NCBI GenBank assembly: GCA_003220955.1
Contig: QHTW01000147.1
Coordinates: 1 to 5,430 of the forward strand
Reading direction: 5' to 3'
Origin: Gemmatimonadota bacterium
GTDB lineage: Bacteria; Gemmatimonadota; Gemmatimonadetes; Gemmatimonadales; GWC2-71-9
Length of the DNA stretch: 5,430 nt
Part shown: piece by piece, positions 1 to 5,430 of the stretch
Layout of the letters: each line of letters begins with the position of its first letter
Position numbering within the stretch: the stretch's first letter is position 1
The notes under the pieces: generated by a model
What the model saw: only the letters and a program-made list of their open reading frames with translations
Told to the model about the DNA's origin: nothing
Databases searched by the model: none
Position numbers and translations under genes: made by a program

Positions 1-1068
1 CGGGGTCGAACCAGATCGACGTACCGGTGAAGCCGGTGTGCCCGAATGCGTTCGGCCCCATTTTCGTTCCCGCGCTCGAGTTCTCGGACGGGGTGTCCCA
101 GCCGAGGGCGCGAGAGGAGCCGGGCGGAATGTTTTGCTTGGTGGTGAAGCGTCGGACGAGGGCAGAGTCCGGCCGGGGCGGGTTCACGCCGAGGCCATGC
201 CCCGGCGTCGGCCGCCCGGCACGCGCAGCAAGCAACCACGCCGCAAAGCGCGCCAAGTCCGGAGCGTTCGAGAACAGCCCCGCATTCCTGCGCTTTCGTC
301 GTGCACTTCACCGATCAGCAGGCGATGCCGGAAGAATGTGTCCACCTCGCTCGGCGCGATCTGGTCGCGCCAGGTCTTCGGCGGTACGAAGCGCGTCGCC
401 GTCATGTCGATGGGCGTGAAGACGTCGTCCGCGAGGAGTCGGTCAAACGGCCGCCCGGTGATCCGCTCGACCACCTGCATCAATACGATCGCGCTCAAGT
501 CGGAATAGACGAATCGTGTCCCGGGCGGTGACAAGAGGGGCGAGGTGTCCACCATCGCGAGCGCCGCGGCCCGCGTCCGCGTCGAGTCCCACAGCGGCAG
601 GTCAGCAGCCAGGCCCGCCGAGTGCGTGAGCAGGTGACGGATCGTCACCTGGTCTTTCATCGGACCGCGGAACTCGGGTAGGTACCGCTGCACCGGCGCG
701 TCGAGGTCGATTTTCCCTTGATCCACGAGCAGAATGCATTCGGTTGTGAGCGCGATGACTTTCGTGAGCGACGCGAGATCGTAGATGGTCTCGGGCGTGA
801 CGGGCCGGCGATCACCGGCGGCGTAATGACCGACTGCCGCGAGCAGCACGAGGCTATCCCGGTAGCCCACCGCGACGACGCCTCCGGGAAACGCGCTATC
901 CACCTGCGATCGCAAATAGGCGACAACGGGCTCAAAGCGGCCGTACGACTGCTGCTGCACGGTGATCGGTGGAACCGAGCGCGGATGTCCGCACCCCGCC
1001 GTCGCCAGCGCGAGCAACGTCAGAACCTCGGCCGCCCTTCGCCGCCCTTCGCCGCCGTTTGACCTCAC
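1..1068 (-). pseudogene. Serine hydrolase of the beta-lactamase fold (AmiE/YbbE-like), frameshifted and cut by the left edge
   Basis: Likely an exported class C beta-lactamase-fold hydrolase (PF00144); next to nagZ and namZ its best candidate role is that of Bacillus AmiE (YbbE), which removes the stem peptide from MurNAc. Numbering from the GTG at 1066-1068: a lipoprotein signal ends at Cys26 (ATAGC), the nucleophile motif SLTK is at 100-103, HLLTHSAGL at 145-153, and the YSD version of the YxN motif at 188-190. The frame then reads GEVHDE (253-258) and breaks: the frame opened here stops at 184-186, while a second frame continues without a stop from 286 to 1, giving NAGLFSNAPDLARFAAWLL and later the third motif HTG (HTGFTGTSIWFDP). 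Relatives have a short Gly-rich GGVAG segment between HDEN and the AGLFS part; only 8 nt remain between Glu258 and the Asn codon, so about 22 nt appear lost. It may be a true pseudogene or an assembly error. The GTG start overlaps the nagZ stop, which supports this start. An esterase or DD-peptidase role is also possible. Confidence 0.8.
1031..1056. repeat. 10-bp tandem repeat at the start of the amidase-like gene
   Basis: GCCGCCCTTC occurs twice in a row and is followed by GCCGCC, so 2.6 units of a 10-bp period. On the minus strand this codes for residues 5-13 (GEGRRRAAE), the basic stretch before the lipoprotein signal core. The period is not a multiple of three, so a slip would move the GTG start out of frame with the signal peptide. 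Confidence 0.7.
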
Positions 1069-2825
1069 GGCATGATGACGTGCGCCGGCGGACGGATGGG
1101 CGGCAACGTCGAATCTGCGACGGTGAGCCCGTGGCCAATCGGGTACGCGGGCGGAATCCGGATCGGCAATTTCCCGCGCACGGGAGACCAGCCGAGCAGC
1201 GCGCGCGCCGCGGCCCGCTCGGCGGCGCGCACGCCGCTCCAGGCGATGAGATAGGACTTCACCGTCGGTGTTTGATTCAACAGATAGGGGCTGCCAAGCG
1301 AGACGAGCACGGTCGGTTTTACCGAGTCCGTCAGCGCGATCAGCCGCGCGAGTGAATCGGGCAGTGCGATGCTTCCTTTAGCTGCGATCGGCCGCACGTT
1401 CATCGCGAAGATCACGGTGGGCGACCGACCAATCACGACCCGCGCCGAGTCATAGGAGAACGTCCCCGACATCGGCCAGAGCCGGAAGAAGCCGACCGTG
1501 TCGCCGCCGGCGCGCAGCAGCTCGAGCATCCGCTGCCCGACGTAGCTGTTCAGCTCGTCGCCGTACGCGATGACGACCATGCGGCTCCGAGCGCCGCGCA
1601 ACCGCGCGATCGTGCCGGCGGTGTCGCGGACGAGCGTCAGCGCGCGCTGCGCGATGTCGTCGGCGGCATCCTGGAAGGTCTTCGAGCCGACGATCCGTGC
1701 GATGGAATCGAGCGGGACGGTGCGGCGCTCGAAGAGCCCGAGACCGCGCTTGATCTCGAGCACGCGCCGCACGGAGGAGTCCAGTCGCGCGGTTGTCAGG
1801 CGTCCCGTCTGCAGCGCGGCGAGCATCGACGCGATGGCCGAGTCGGGGTCGGCGGGCATGAGCAACAGATCCGAGCCCGCCTCGAACGCGCGCACCGCTG
1901 CTTCGCCGGCGCCGTACTTCGCCACGATCGCGCCCATCTGCAGCGCGTCGGTCACGACCAGGCCTTTGAACTTGAGCGAGTCGCGCAGCACGCCCGTGAG
2001 CATTGCGGCCGGCAGCGTCGCCGGAGCATCTCCGGTGAACGCGGGGAACGCGATATGCGCGCTCATCACGACCTGCGCGCCGGCGTCGATGCCCGCCCGG
2101 AACGGCACCAGCTCGACGGAGTCGAGCCGAGCATAGTCGACCCGAATCGTGGGCAGGCCGATGTGCGAGTCCGCGTCGGTGTCGCCGTGACCGGGGAAAT
2201 GCTTCAGCGTCGCCAGCATGCCGTTGTCCTGCAGGCCGTGCACGTAGGCACGCACGAGACGCGCGACCGCGTGCGGGTCCTCGCCGAACGAGCGGGTATT
2301 GATGATCGGATTCAGCGGGTTGTTGTTGACGTCGGCATCCGGCGCGAAGTTCACGTGGATGCCGACCGCACGACCTTCGAGTGCCGCGACGCGCCCGATC
2401 GTGTACGCGTCCCGCTCGGTGCCGGTCGCGCCGGCGGCCATGATGTAGGGGAAGGCGGTCGCTCCGACGACCCGCATCGCGGCTCCCCATTCGAGGTCGG
2501 CGGACACGAGCAGCGGCAGCTTGGAGCGGCGCTGCAGCGTATTGAGCTTCGCGGCGATGTCGTAGGGAGAGCCGACCGAGATGATGATGCCACCGACCTC
2601 CAGGGAATCGACCCACCGCGTCGCGATCTGGAAGGCGGAATCGTCGAGCGCCATGTAGTTTCCGCCGAGCCACGGCACCACGAGCTGCGCGATCTTCTGG
2701 CGCGGGGTGAGCCTGGCGAGGACGCCGTCCACGGCGACGGGTTGCGGAGGACGTGGCGCGGTGGTCGACCGTCCGCCACAGGCCGCGACTACCAGCGTAA
2801 CGATCAGGAGCGTATGATGGCGCAT
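1065..2825 (-). CDS. nagZ: GH3 beta-N-acetylglucosaminidase, NagZ-type lipoprotein
   Basis: Predicted to remove non-reducing-end GlcNAc from muropeptides or peptidoglycan fragments. The 586-aa protein begins MRHHTLLIVTLVVAAC, a lipoprotein signal with lipobox VAAC and Cys16 as the lipidated residue. The GH3 TIM-barrel domain covers roughly 30-365. It holds the NagZ signature KHFPGHGDTDADSH (208-221), whose Asp219 and His221 correspond to the acid/base Asp-His dyad of bacterial NagZ, and VVTDALQMGA (290-299), whose Asp293 is the expected nucleophile. Residues from about 375 to the end form a second domain, as in the two-domain exported NagZ (YbbD) of Bacillus and unlike the shorter one-domain cytoplasmic NagZ of Enterobacteria. 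The start is ATG at 2823-2825; a later start would destroy the signal peptide. Only a weak purine stretch (GAGA) precedes it. Its 5' end overlaps the divergent namZ, and its TGA overlaps the start of the downstream amidase-like gene. A beta-glucosidase activity is less likely because of the DSH dyad. Confidence 0.93.
   Translation of the reverse strand: MRHHTLLIVTLVVAACGGRSTTAPRPPQPVAVDGVLARLTPRQKIAQLVVPWLGGNYMALDDSAFQIATRWVDSLEVGGIIISVGSPYDIAAKLNTLQRRSKLPLLVSADLEWGAAMRVVGATAFPYIMAAGATGTERDAYTIGRVAALEGRAVGIHVNFAPDADVNNNPLNPIINTRSFGEDPHAVARLVRAYVHGLQDNGMLATLKHFPGHGDTDADSHIGLPTIRVDYARLDSVELVPFRAGIDAGAQVVMSAHIAFPAFTGDAPATLPAAMLTGVLRDSLKFKGLVVTDALQMGAIVAKYGAGEAAVRAFEAGSDLLLMPADPDSAIASMLAALQTGRLTTARLDSSVRRVLEIKRGLGLFERRTVPLDSIARIVGSKTFQDAADDIAQRALTLVRDTAGTIARLRGARSRMVVIAYGDELNSYVGQRMLELLRAGGDTVGFFRLWPMSGTFSYDSARVVIGRSPTVIFAMNVRPIAAKGSIALPDSLARLIALTDSVKPTVLVSLGSPYLLNQTPTVKSYLIAWSGVRAAERAAARALLGWSPVRGKLPIRIPPAYPIGHGLTVADSTLPPIRPPAHVIMP
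2806..2810 (+). promoter_or_regulatory. Ribosome binding site of namZ
   Basis: AGGAG lies 6 nt before ATG 2817 and 3 nt before ATG 2814, so it favours 2817. The site lies inside the nagZ signal-peptide codons on the opposite strand, so a conserved signal must coexist with nagZ coding sequence. Being a clear match to the anti-Shine-Dalgarno sequence, it rules out the long upstream extension of this reading frame as the real start. Confidence 0.75.
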
Positions 2826-4046
2826 CGTCTCGTTTGGGTTCTGTTGGGGATCGGGTGTTCCGCCGGAACACGCGCTCCGTCACCTGCGGCTGCTCAGGTC
2901 CGGCCCGGGATCGAAGTGCTGCTGACCGATTCGGCGCATCTGATCGCCGGGAAGCGGCTCGGATTACTCAGCAATCACACCGGCGTCGATCGCCTGCGCC
3001 GCCGCGACGTCGATCTGTTACGCACGACGCACGACGCACGACTCACGGTCTTGTTCAGCCCCGAGCACGGCTTTCTCGGCCGTGAAGATCGCATGGGGCT
3101 TCCGGACAGCCGGGATTCGGCGACCGGGCTACCAATCTACAGTCTCTATGGCGGATCGCGTAGCGCGGCGACGTCCGCGCTCGATTCGATCGACGTGCTG
3201 CTCGTAGATCTTCAGGACATCGGCGCCCGCTACTACACGTACATCGCGACGACGGTGCAGTTGATGCGCGATGCAACACGCGTGCGGAAGCGCGTCATCG
3301 TCCTCGACCGCCCCGATCCCGTGGGCGGCGTGACGGTGCAGGGCAACGTCCGGGCGCGCGTCGTCGATCCGGATTCGGCGTTCTCCGGGTTCATGCCGGT
3401 GCCCATGCGCTATGGCATGACGTTGGGCGAGCTCGCGCGGTTGGCCAATGACGTCATGGTCATCGGTGCCGACCTCGTCGTCGTCCCCGCGGCGGGCTGG
3501 ACCCGTGCCATGCTCTATGACGAGACAGGCCTGCCGTGGGTGAAGCCCTCGCCGAACATGCCGGACCTTGAGAGCGCGCTCCATTATCCCGGGACGTGTC
3601 TGTTCGAAGGGACCAACGTGTCGGTTGGTCGCGGAACGCCGCAGGCGTTTCAGGTGATCGGTGCGCCGTGGCTCGATCCTGCGGCCGTCCTAGACCGGCT
3701 GCGTGCCGATTCGTTGGTTGGGGTAGACATTACGGCGACGACGTTCACGCCGCTGTCCCCGACTGACGGGAAGTACGCCGGTGTCGCGTTGCACGGCCTG
3801 CAATTTCGCGTGCGCGATCGCGCGAGGTACGATCCGACTCGCCTTGCCGTCGCCCTGCTGGTCGCCATGCGCGCCGTGCATCCGGCGCAATTTCAGTTTC
3901 GCGCCCGGAGCTTTGATCGCTTGGCGGCGGGGCCGGAGCTGCGCACCGCGATCGAGGCGGGGCGGCCGGCCACAGACATCTGGAGGGCGTGGGAGCCGGA
4001 CCTTGCGCGCTTTCTGGAACTCCGGCGTAAGTTCTTGATCTATTAA
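2817..4046 (+). CDS. namZ: Exo-beta-N-acetylmuramidase NamZ (DUF1343, GH171)
   Basis: Belongs to the DUF1343 family (PF07075), whose characterised member, Bacillus NamZ (YbbC), releases MurNAc from the non-reducing end of peptide-free peptidoglycan chains. The 409-aa protein shows the family's blocks in order: GLLSNHTGVDR (49-59), LFSPEHGFLG (79-88), TGLPIYSLYG (103-112), DLQDIGARYYTYI (131-143), VLDRPDPVGG (162-171), YGMTLGELA (199-207), GLPWVKPSPNMP (238-249), YPGTCLFEGTNVSVGRGT (257-274) and the terminal RRKFLIY. Glu83 in SPEHG is a plausible catalytic residue by conservation. The N-terminus has HR, a hydrophobic run and GIGC (11-14), then AAAQ (24-27), so it is exported; lipoprotein versus signal peptidase I cleavage cannot be settled because Gly at -3 is unusual for a lipobox. 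ATG 2817 is preferred over ATG 2814 because it sits 6 nt after the AGGAG at 2806-2810. The open frame extends upstream to 2055, but that part is antisense to nagZ and has no family similarity. Confidence 0.94.
   Translation: MAHRLVWVLLGIGCSAGTRAPSPAAAQVRPGIEVLLTDSAHLIAGKRLGLLSNHTGVDRLRRRDVDLLRTTHDARLTVLFSPEHGFLGREDRMGLPDSRDSATGLPIYSLYGGSRSAATSALDSIDVLLVDLQDIGARYYTYIATTVQLMRDATRVRKRVIVLDRPDPVGGVTVQGNVRARVVDPDSAFSGFMPVPMRYGMTLGELARLANDVMVIGADLVVVPAAGWTRAMLYDETGLPWVKPSPNMPDLESALHYPGTCLFEGTNVSVGRGTPQAFQVIGAPWLDPAAVLDRLRADSLVGVDITATTFTPLSPTDGKYAGVALHGLQFRVRDRARYDPTRLAVALLVAMRAVHPAQFQFRARSFDRLAAGPELRTAIEAGRPATDIWRAWEPDLARFLELRRKFLIY
2855..2871. promoter_or_regulatory. 17-bp perfect palindrome, candidate operator
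   Basis: GTGTTCCG-C-CGGAACAC has two perfect 8-bp arms around one base, and after one mismatch two more bases pair on each side (2852-2874). It lies 30-46 bp upstream of the nagZ start codon, where a nagZ promoter would be, and in codons 13-19 of namZ, in the weakly constrained signal/linker part. Short symmetric sites like this are typical of dimeric repressors. No regulator gene is visible in the window, so its function is inferred from position and symmetry only. It could also be chance or an mRNA hairpin. Confidence 0.35.
3021..3041 (+). repeat. Three tandem copies of a 7-bp unit inside namZ
   Basis: CGCACGA is repeated three times without a change, followed by a degenerate fourth unit (CTCACGG). 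It encodes RTTHDAR in the variable spacer just before the conserved SPEHG block. The present copy number keeps the frame intact; gain or loss of one unit would shift it. The unit is not a multiple of three, which is uncommon inside coding sequence, but three copies is a short array. Confidence 0.7.
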
Positions 4047-4055
4047 AGTACAACC

Positions 4056-4421
4056 ATGCGCACCGCCTTCATTGGCCTTTGCCTCATCTTTCTCGTCAGC
4101 TGCCTGAACGACGTCGGTCCGGCCGACGACGTCAGTGGTGTGTGGCAAGCCTCCGCTCAGCCCTTTGGCGTCACGCTCAACCTCGCCCAGCGCGGTGATT
4201 CGGTAACGGGGACAGGATCCTCCTGGGCGTTCGCCTCCCCGTCATCACCAACATTCTCGATCGCCGGACGGTATTCCCGTCCACACCTGGGGTTGACGTT
4301 CAGCCGCGATACGACGGTTCTAGCGCAGCTCGCCGGCACGGTCATATCCCCCGACCGACTGGTCGCCGTACAAGCCTTTGTCAACGGTGCAGACACGTTG
4401 ACGTTTGTGCGACAGCACTGA
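4056..4421 (+). CDS. Small lipoprotein of unknown function
   Basis: I do not recognise the family by name. The 121-aa protein begins MRTAFIGLCLIFLVSC, a lipoprotein signal with lipobox LVSC and Cys16 as the lipidated residue, so it should be anchored in a membrane outside the cytoplasm. After a short acidic linker (DVGPADD) comes a run of about 95 residues rich in alternating polar and hydrophobic positions: SGVWQAS (27-33), FGVTLNLAQRGDSVTGTGSS (37-56), HLGLTFS (77-83), and LTFVRQH at the C-terminus. This looks like a small antiparallel beta-barrel or sandwich, as in many lipoproteins with a GxW...LxLxQxGdxVtG pattern. ATG 4056 is 9 nt after the namZ stop and has only a weak purine-rich site (TAAAG), so it probably depends on the namZ transcript. 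It could be an accessory to NamZ or an unrelated lipoprotein. Confidence 0.8.
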   Translation: MRTAFIGLCLIFLVSCLNDVGPADDVSGVWQASAQPFGVTLNLAQRGDSVTGTGSSWAFASPSSPTFSIAGRYSRPHLGLTFSRDTTVLAQLAGTVISPDRLVAVQAFVNGADTLTFVRQH

Positions 4422-4422
4422 G

Positions 4423-4809
4423 ATGGATGAGCGCTGGAGCCTTGCTCCGTACTTCATCGTCGACGACGTCGTGAAAACCGCGAACTACTATCGCGACCAG
4501 CTTGGATTCCGCTACGAGCGCTTGTGGAACGACCCGCCGTCTTTCTGTATGGTCAAGCGTGCCGGCATCATCATCATGCTGGCACAGCTCGAAGCGTCGG
4601 GAAAGATGCGCCCCAATCACGTCGTCGATCCCGAAGGCGGGGCGTGGGACACGTACGTCTGGATCGATGATGCCGATGCGCTGCATGCCGAGTTCAAGTC
4701 GAAAGGCGTAAAGGTCGTGCGGGATGTCTGTGATCAGCCGTACGGGTGCCGGGACTTTGACGTCGAAGACTGCAATGGATACCGCCTCTGTTTCGGGCAT
4801 ACGCTCTGA
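4423..4809 (+). CDS. VOC-superfamily protein (glyoxalase/bleomycin-resistance fold)
   Basis: A 128-aa protein made of two beta-alpha-beta-beta-beta halves typical of VOC proteins: half one runs from LAPYFIVDDVVKTANYYRDQLGF (7-29) to GIIIMLAQLE (48-57), half two from WDTYVWIDDADALHAEFKSKG (75-95) to RDFDVEDCNGYRLCFGH (110-126). The usual first metal ligand (His or Gln on strand one) is replaced by Tyr or Phe, so it may be a ligand-binding protein rather than a metalloenzyme; the substrate cannot be told. The start ATG 4423 is one base after the stop of the lipoprotein gene, which fits translational coupling; no Shine-Dalgarno site is visible. A TTG at 4405 in the same frame would overlap the upstream gene and adds no conserved residues. 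Family assignment is firm, function is not. Confidence 0.88.
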   Translation: MDERWSLAPYFIVDDVVKTANYYRDQLGFRYERLWNDPPSFCMVKRAGIIIMLAQLEASGKMRPNHVVDPEGGAWDTYVWIDDADALHAEFKSKGVKVVRDVCDQPYGCRDFDVEDCNGYRLCFGHTL

Positions 4810-4903
4810 AACCTCATAGCACTCTCGAAAAGGTCCTCGTGGACGGCAAGTTCTACTCCGTCCGCATTCGTCGTGGAGTTCCTCGCCTTTGCTCGGAGTA
4901 AGC
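4810..4903 (+). other. 94-bp gap between the two VOC genes, with a possible gene relic
   Basis: No promoter hexamers or hairpin terminator with a T-run are convincing here. One frame, 4809-4901, reads KPHSTLEKVLVDGKFYSV and ends in RRGVPRLCSE before a TAA. The STLEKVLVDGKFYS part resembles the C-terminal strand pair of GNAT acetyltransferases (RimJ-like), so this may be the tail of a lost gene. There is no ATG, and the likeness rests on a short stretch recalled from family knowledge, so it may well be chance. Confidence 0.25.
4895..4898 (+). promoter_or_regulatory. Ribosome binding site of the second VOC gene
   Basis: GGAG is separated by 5 nt from ATG 4904. It decides the start: the alternative TTG at 4889 lies before this site and has no comparable signal. 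Confidence 0.7.
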
Positions 4904-5275
4904 ATGGTCCTCGGCCTGCGCACTGTCATCTATAAGGTTGCCGATCTGCAGCGCGCCAAAGGCTGGTATCGCGCGGCATTCGGTGTGGCCCCGTACTTCG
5001 ATGAGCCCTTTTACGTGGGCTTCAACATCGGAGGCTTCGAGCTCGGCTTGGATCCCGACACCAAGGGCACAAAACCTGGCGCGGGCGGCGTCGTCGCCTA
5101 TTGGGGCGTGCCCAAACTGGACGACGCCGTGGAACAGTTTGTACGCGCCGGCGCGACGCTCAAGTCGCCAGCGCAAGACGTCGGAGAGGGCATTCGCGTT
5201 GCGACCGTGGCCGATCCATTCGGGAATCTCATCGGCCTCATCGAGAACCCGCATTTTGGCGCGGCGCGTGACTAA
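4904..5275 (+). CDS. Second VOC-superfamily protein (glyoxalase-like)
   Basis: A 123-aa VOC protein. The first half has LRTVIYKVADLQRAKGWYRAAFG (5-27) and FYVGFNIGGFELGLDPD (36-52); the second has VVAYWGVPKLDDAVEQFVRAGA (63-84) and TVADPFGNLIGLIENP (101-116), the standard closing block of glyoxalase/dioxygenase-fold proteins. Glu46 and Glu114 sit where VOC metal ligands often lie, but the first-strand ligand is not His, so metal use is uncertain. ATG 4904 is preferred to the in-frame TTG 4889 because GGAG lies 5 nt before it. It differs from the upstream VOC protein well beyond the fold's shared pattern, so it is not a recent duplicate. It is 94 nt from the preceding gene, which leaves room for a separate promoter, though none is clear. 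Confidence 0.9.
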   Translation: MVLGLRTVIYKVADLQRAKGWYRAAFGVAPYFDEPFYVGFNIGGFELGLDPDTKGTKPGAGGVVAYWGVPKLDDAVEQFVRAGATLKSPAQDVGEGIRVATVADPFGNLIGLIENPHFGAARD

Positions 5276-5326
5276 GGTCGTCGTCCGCAACTTCTCGGTT
5301 TTGCGCAAGCGCACCTGACAGAGCTC

Positions 5327-5430
5327 GTGGCAACGCAAGCCGACGTCCGCCGCATCGCGCTGTCGCTCCCGGGTACAGTGGAGGCGAGCGATCGCTTCGC
5401 TTTCTCGGTGGCCAACAAGGGCAAGCTGAA
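5327..5430 (+). CDS. MmcQ/YjbR-family protein, 5' end only
   Basis: The frame reads (M)ATQADVRRIALSLPGTVEASDRFAFSVANKGKL and runs off the right edge. The ALSLPGTVE block after a short helix, followed by F.FSV...GK, is the N-terminal signature of the MmcQ/YjbR family (PF04237), small double-wing DNA-binding-like proteins of about 110-130 aa with no settled function. GTG 5327 is chosen because the family usually starts a few residues before this helix and no ATG is available; a CTG at 5315 is an alternative. Only a weak AGAG precedes it. It is 51 nt after the second VOC gene in the same direction and, by coincidence, in the same reading frame after that gene's TAA. Confidence 0.78.
   Translation, partial: MATQADVRRIALSLPGTVEASDRFAFSVANKGKL

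Noticed and set aside
2742..2803. TTGCGG and TAACGA as a promoter for namZ
   Set aside because: The hexamers are poor matches and not properly spaced; no promoter can be supported by eye.
2055..2813. Long open frame continuing upstream of namZ, antisense to nagZ
   Set aside because: Its translation is Arg/Asp/Val-rich with no family similarity and mirrors nagZ codons; the AGGAG and the signal peptide set the namZ start at 2817.
1450..2883. 477-codon open frame on the minus strand
   Set aside because: It is nagZ read in a shifted frame; very Arg/Ala-rich composition, typical of GC-rich shadow frames, while the GH3 motifs are in the other frame.
4112..4128. CGTCGG/CCGACG inverted repeat
   Set aside because: Short 6-bp arms, inside the lipoprotein coding region, no T-run; expected by chance at this GC content.
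4405..4422. TTG as the start of the first VOC gene
   Set aside because: It overlaps the upstream lipoprotein gene and adds no conserved residues; ATG 4423 fits the family length and stop-start coupling.
4381..5338. Two open frames on the minus strand (4381-4929 and 4853-5338)
   Set aside because: They are antisense to the two VOC genes, which have clear family motifs; no motif or start signal supports them.

Overview
This is a GC-rich, densely coding bacterial chromosome segment. The four proteins of the cell-wall cluster carry visible export signals, three with clear lipoprotein signals ending in a lipobox cysteine and one (NamZ) with an ambiguous one. That suggests a diderm, possibly Gemmatimonadota; the phylum guess comes from general protein style (high GC, many small lipoproteins), not from a marker gene.

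Left half (1-2825, minus strand): a two-gene unit read leftwards. The first gene encodes a 586-aa GH3 beta-N-acetylglucosaminidase of the NagZ type with a lipoprotein signal. Its stop codon overlaps the GTG start of a serine beta-lactamase-fold hydrolase, which in this context is the likely counterpart of Bacillus AmiE (YbbE), the N-acetylmuramyl-L-alanine amidase. The hydrolase frame is broken near 284-294, where an expected Gly-rich segment is missing, and the gene runs off the left edge.

Middle (2817-4046, plus strand): a DUF1343/GH171 protein, the exo-beta-N-acetylmuramidase NamZ (YbbC). It starts head-to-head with nagZ, and the two coding regions overlap by about 9 bp at their 5' ends, so there is no intergenic promoter space. 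A perfect 17-bp palindrome lies just inside namZ and 30-46 bp upstream of the nagZ start, making it a candidate operator. Together namZ, nagZ and the amidase-like gene match the ybbC-ybbD-ybbE peptidoglycan-salvage triad of Bacillus, here divergent instead of co-directional. The likely chemistry is removal of GlcNAc by NagZ, of the stem peptide by AmiE, and of MurNAc by NamZ, acting outside the cytoplasm.

Right part (4056-5430, plus strand): a 121-aa lipoprotein of unknown function 9 bp after namZ, then two VOC-superfamily (glyoxalase/bleomycin-resistance fold) genes, then the 5' end of an MmcQ/YjbR-family gene cut by the window edge. The first three plus-strand genes are packed tightly enough to be one transcript. 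The VOC and YjbR genes have no evident link to cell-wall recycling. No RNA gene, insertion sequence, CRISPR array or convincing terminator was seen, and no gene-free stretch exceeds 100 bp.
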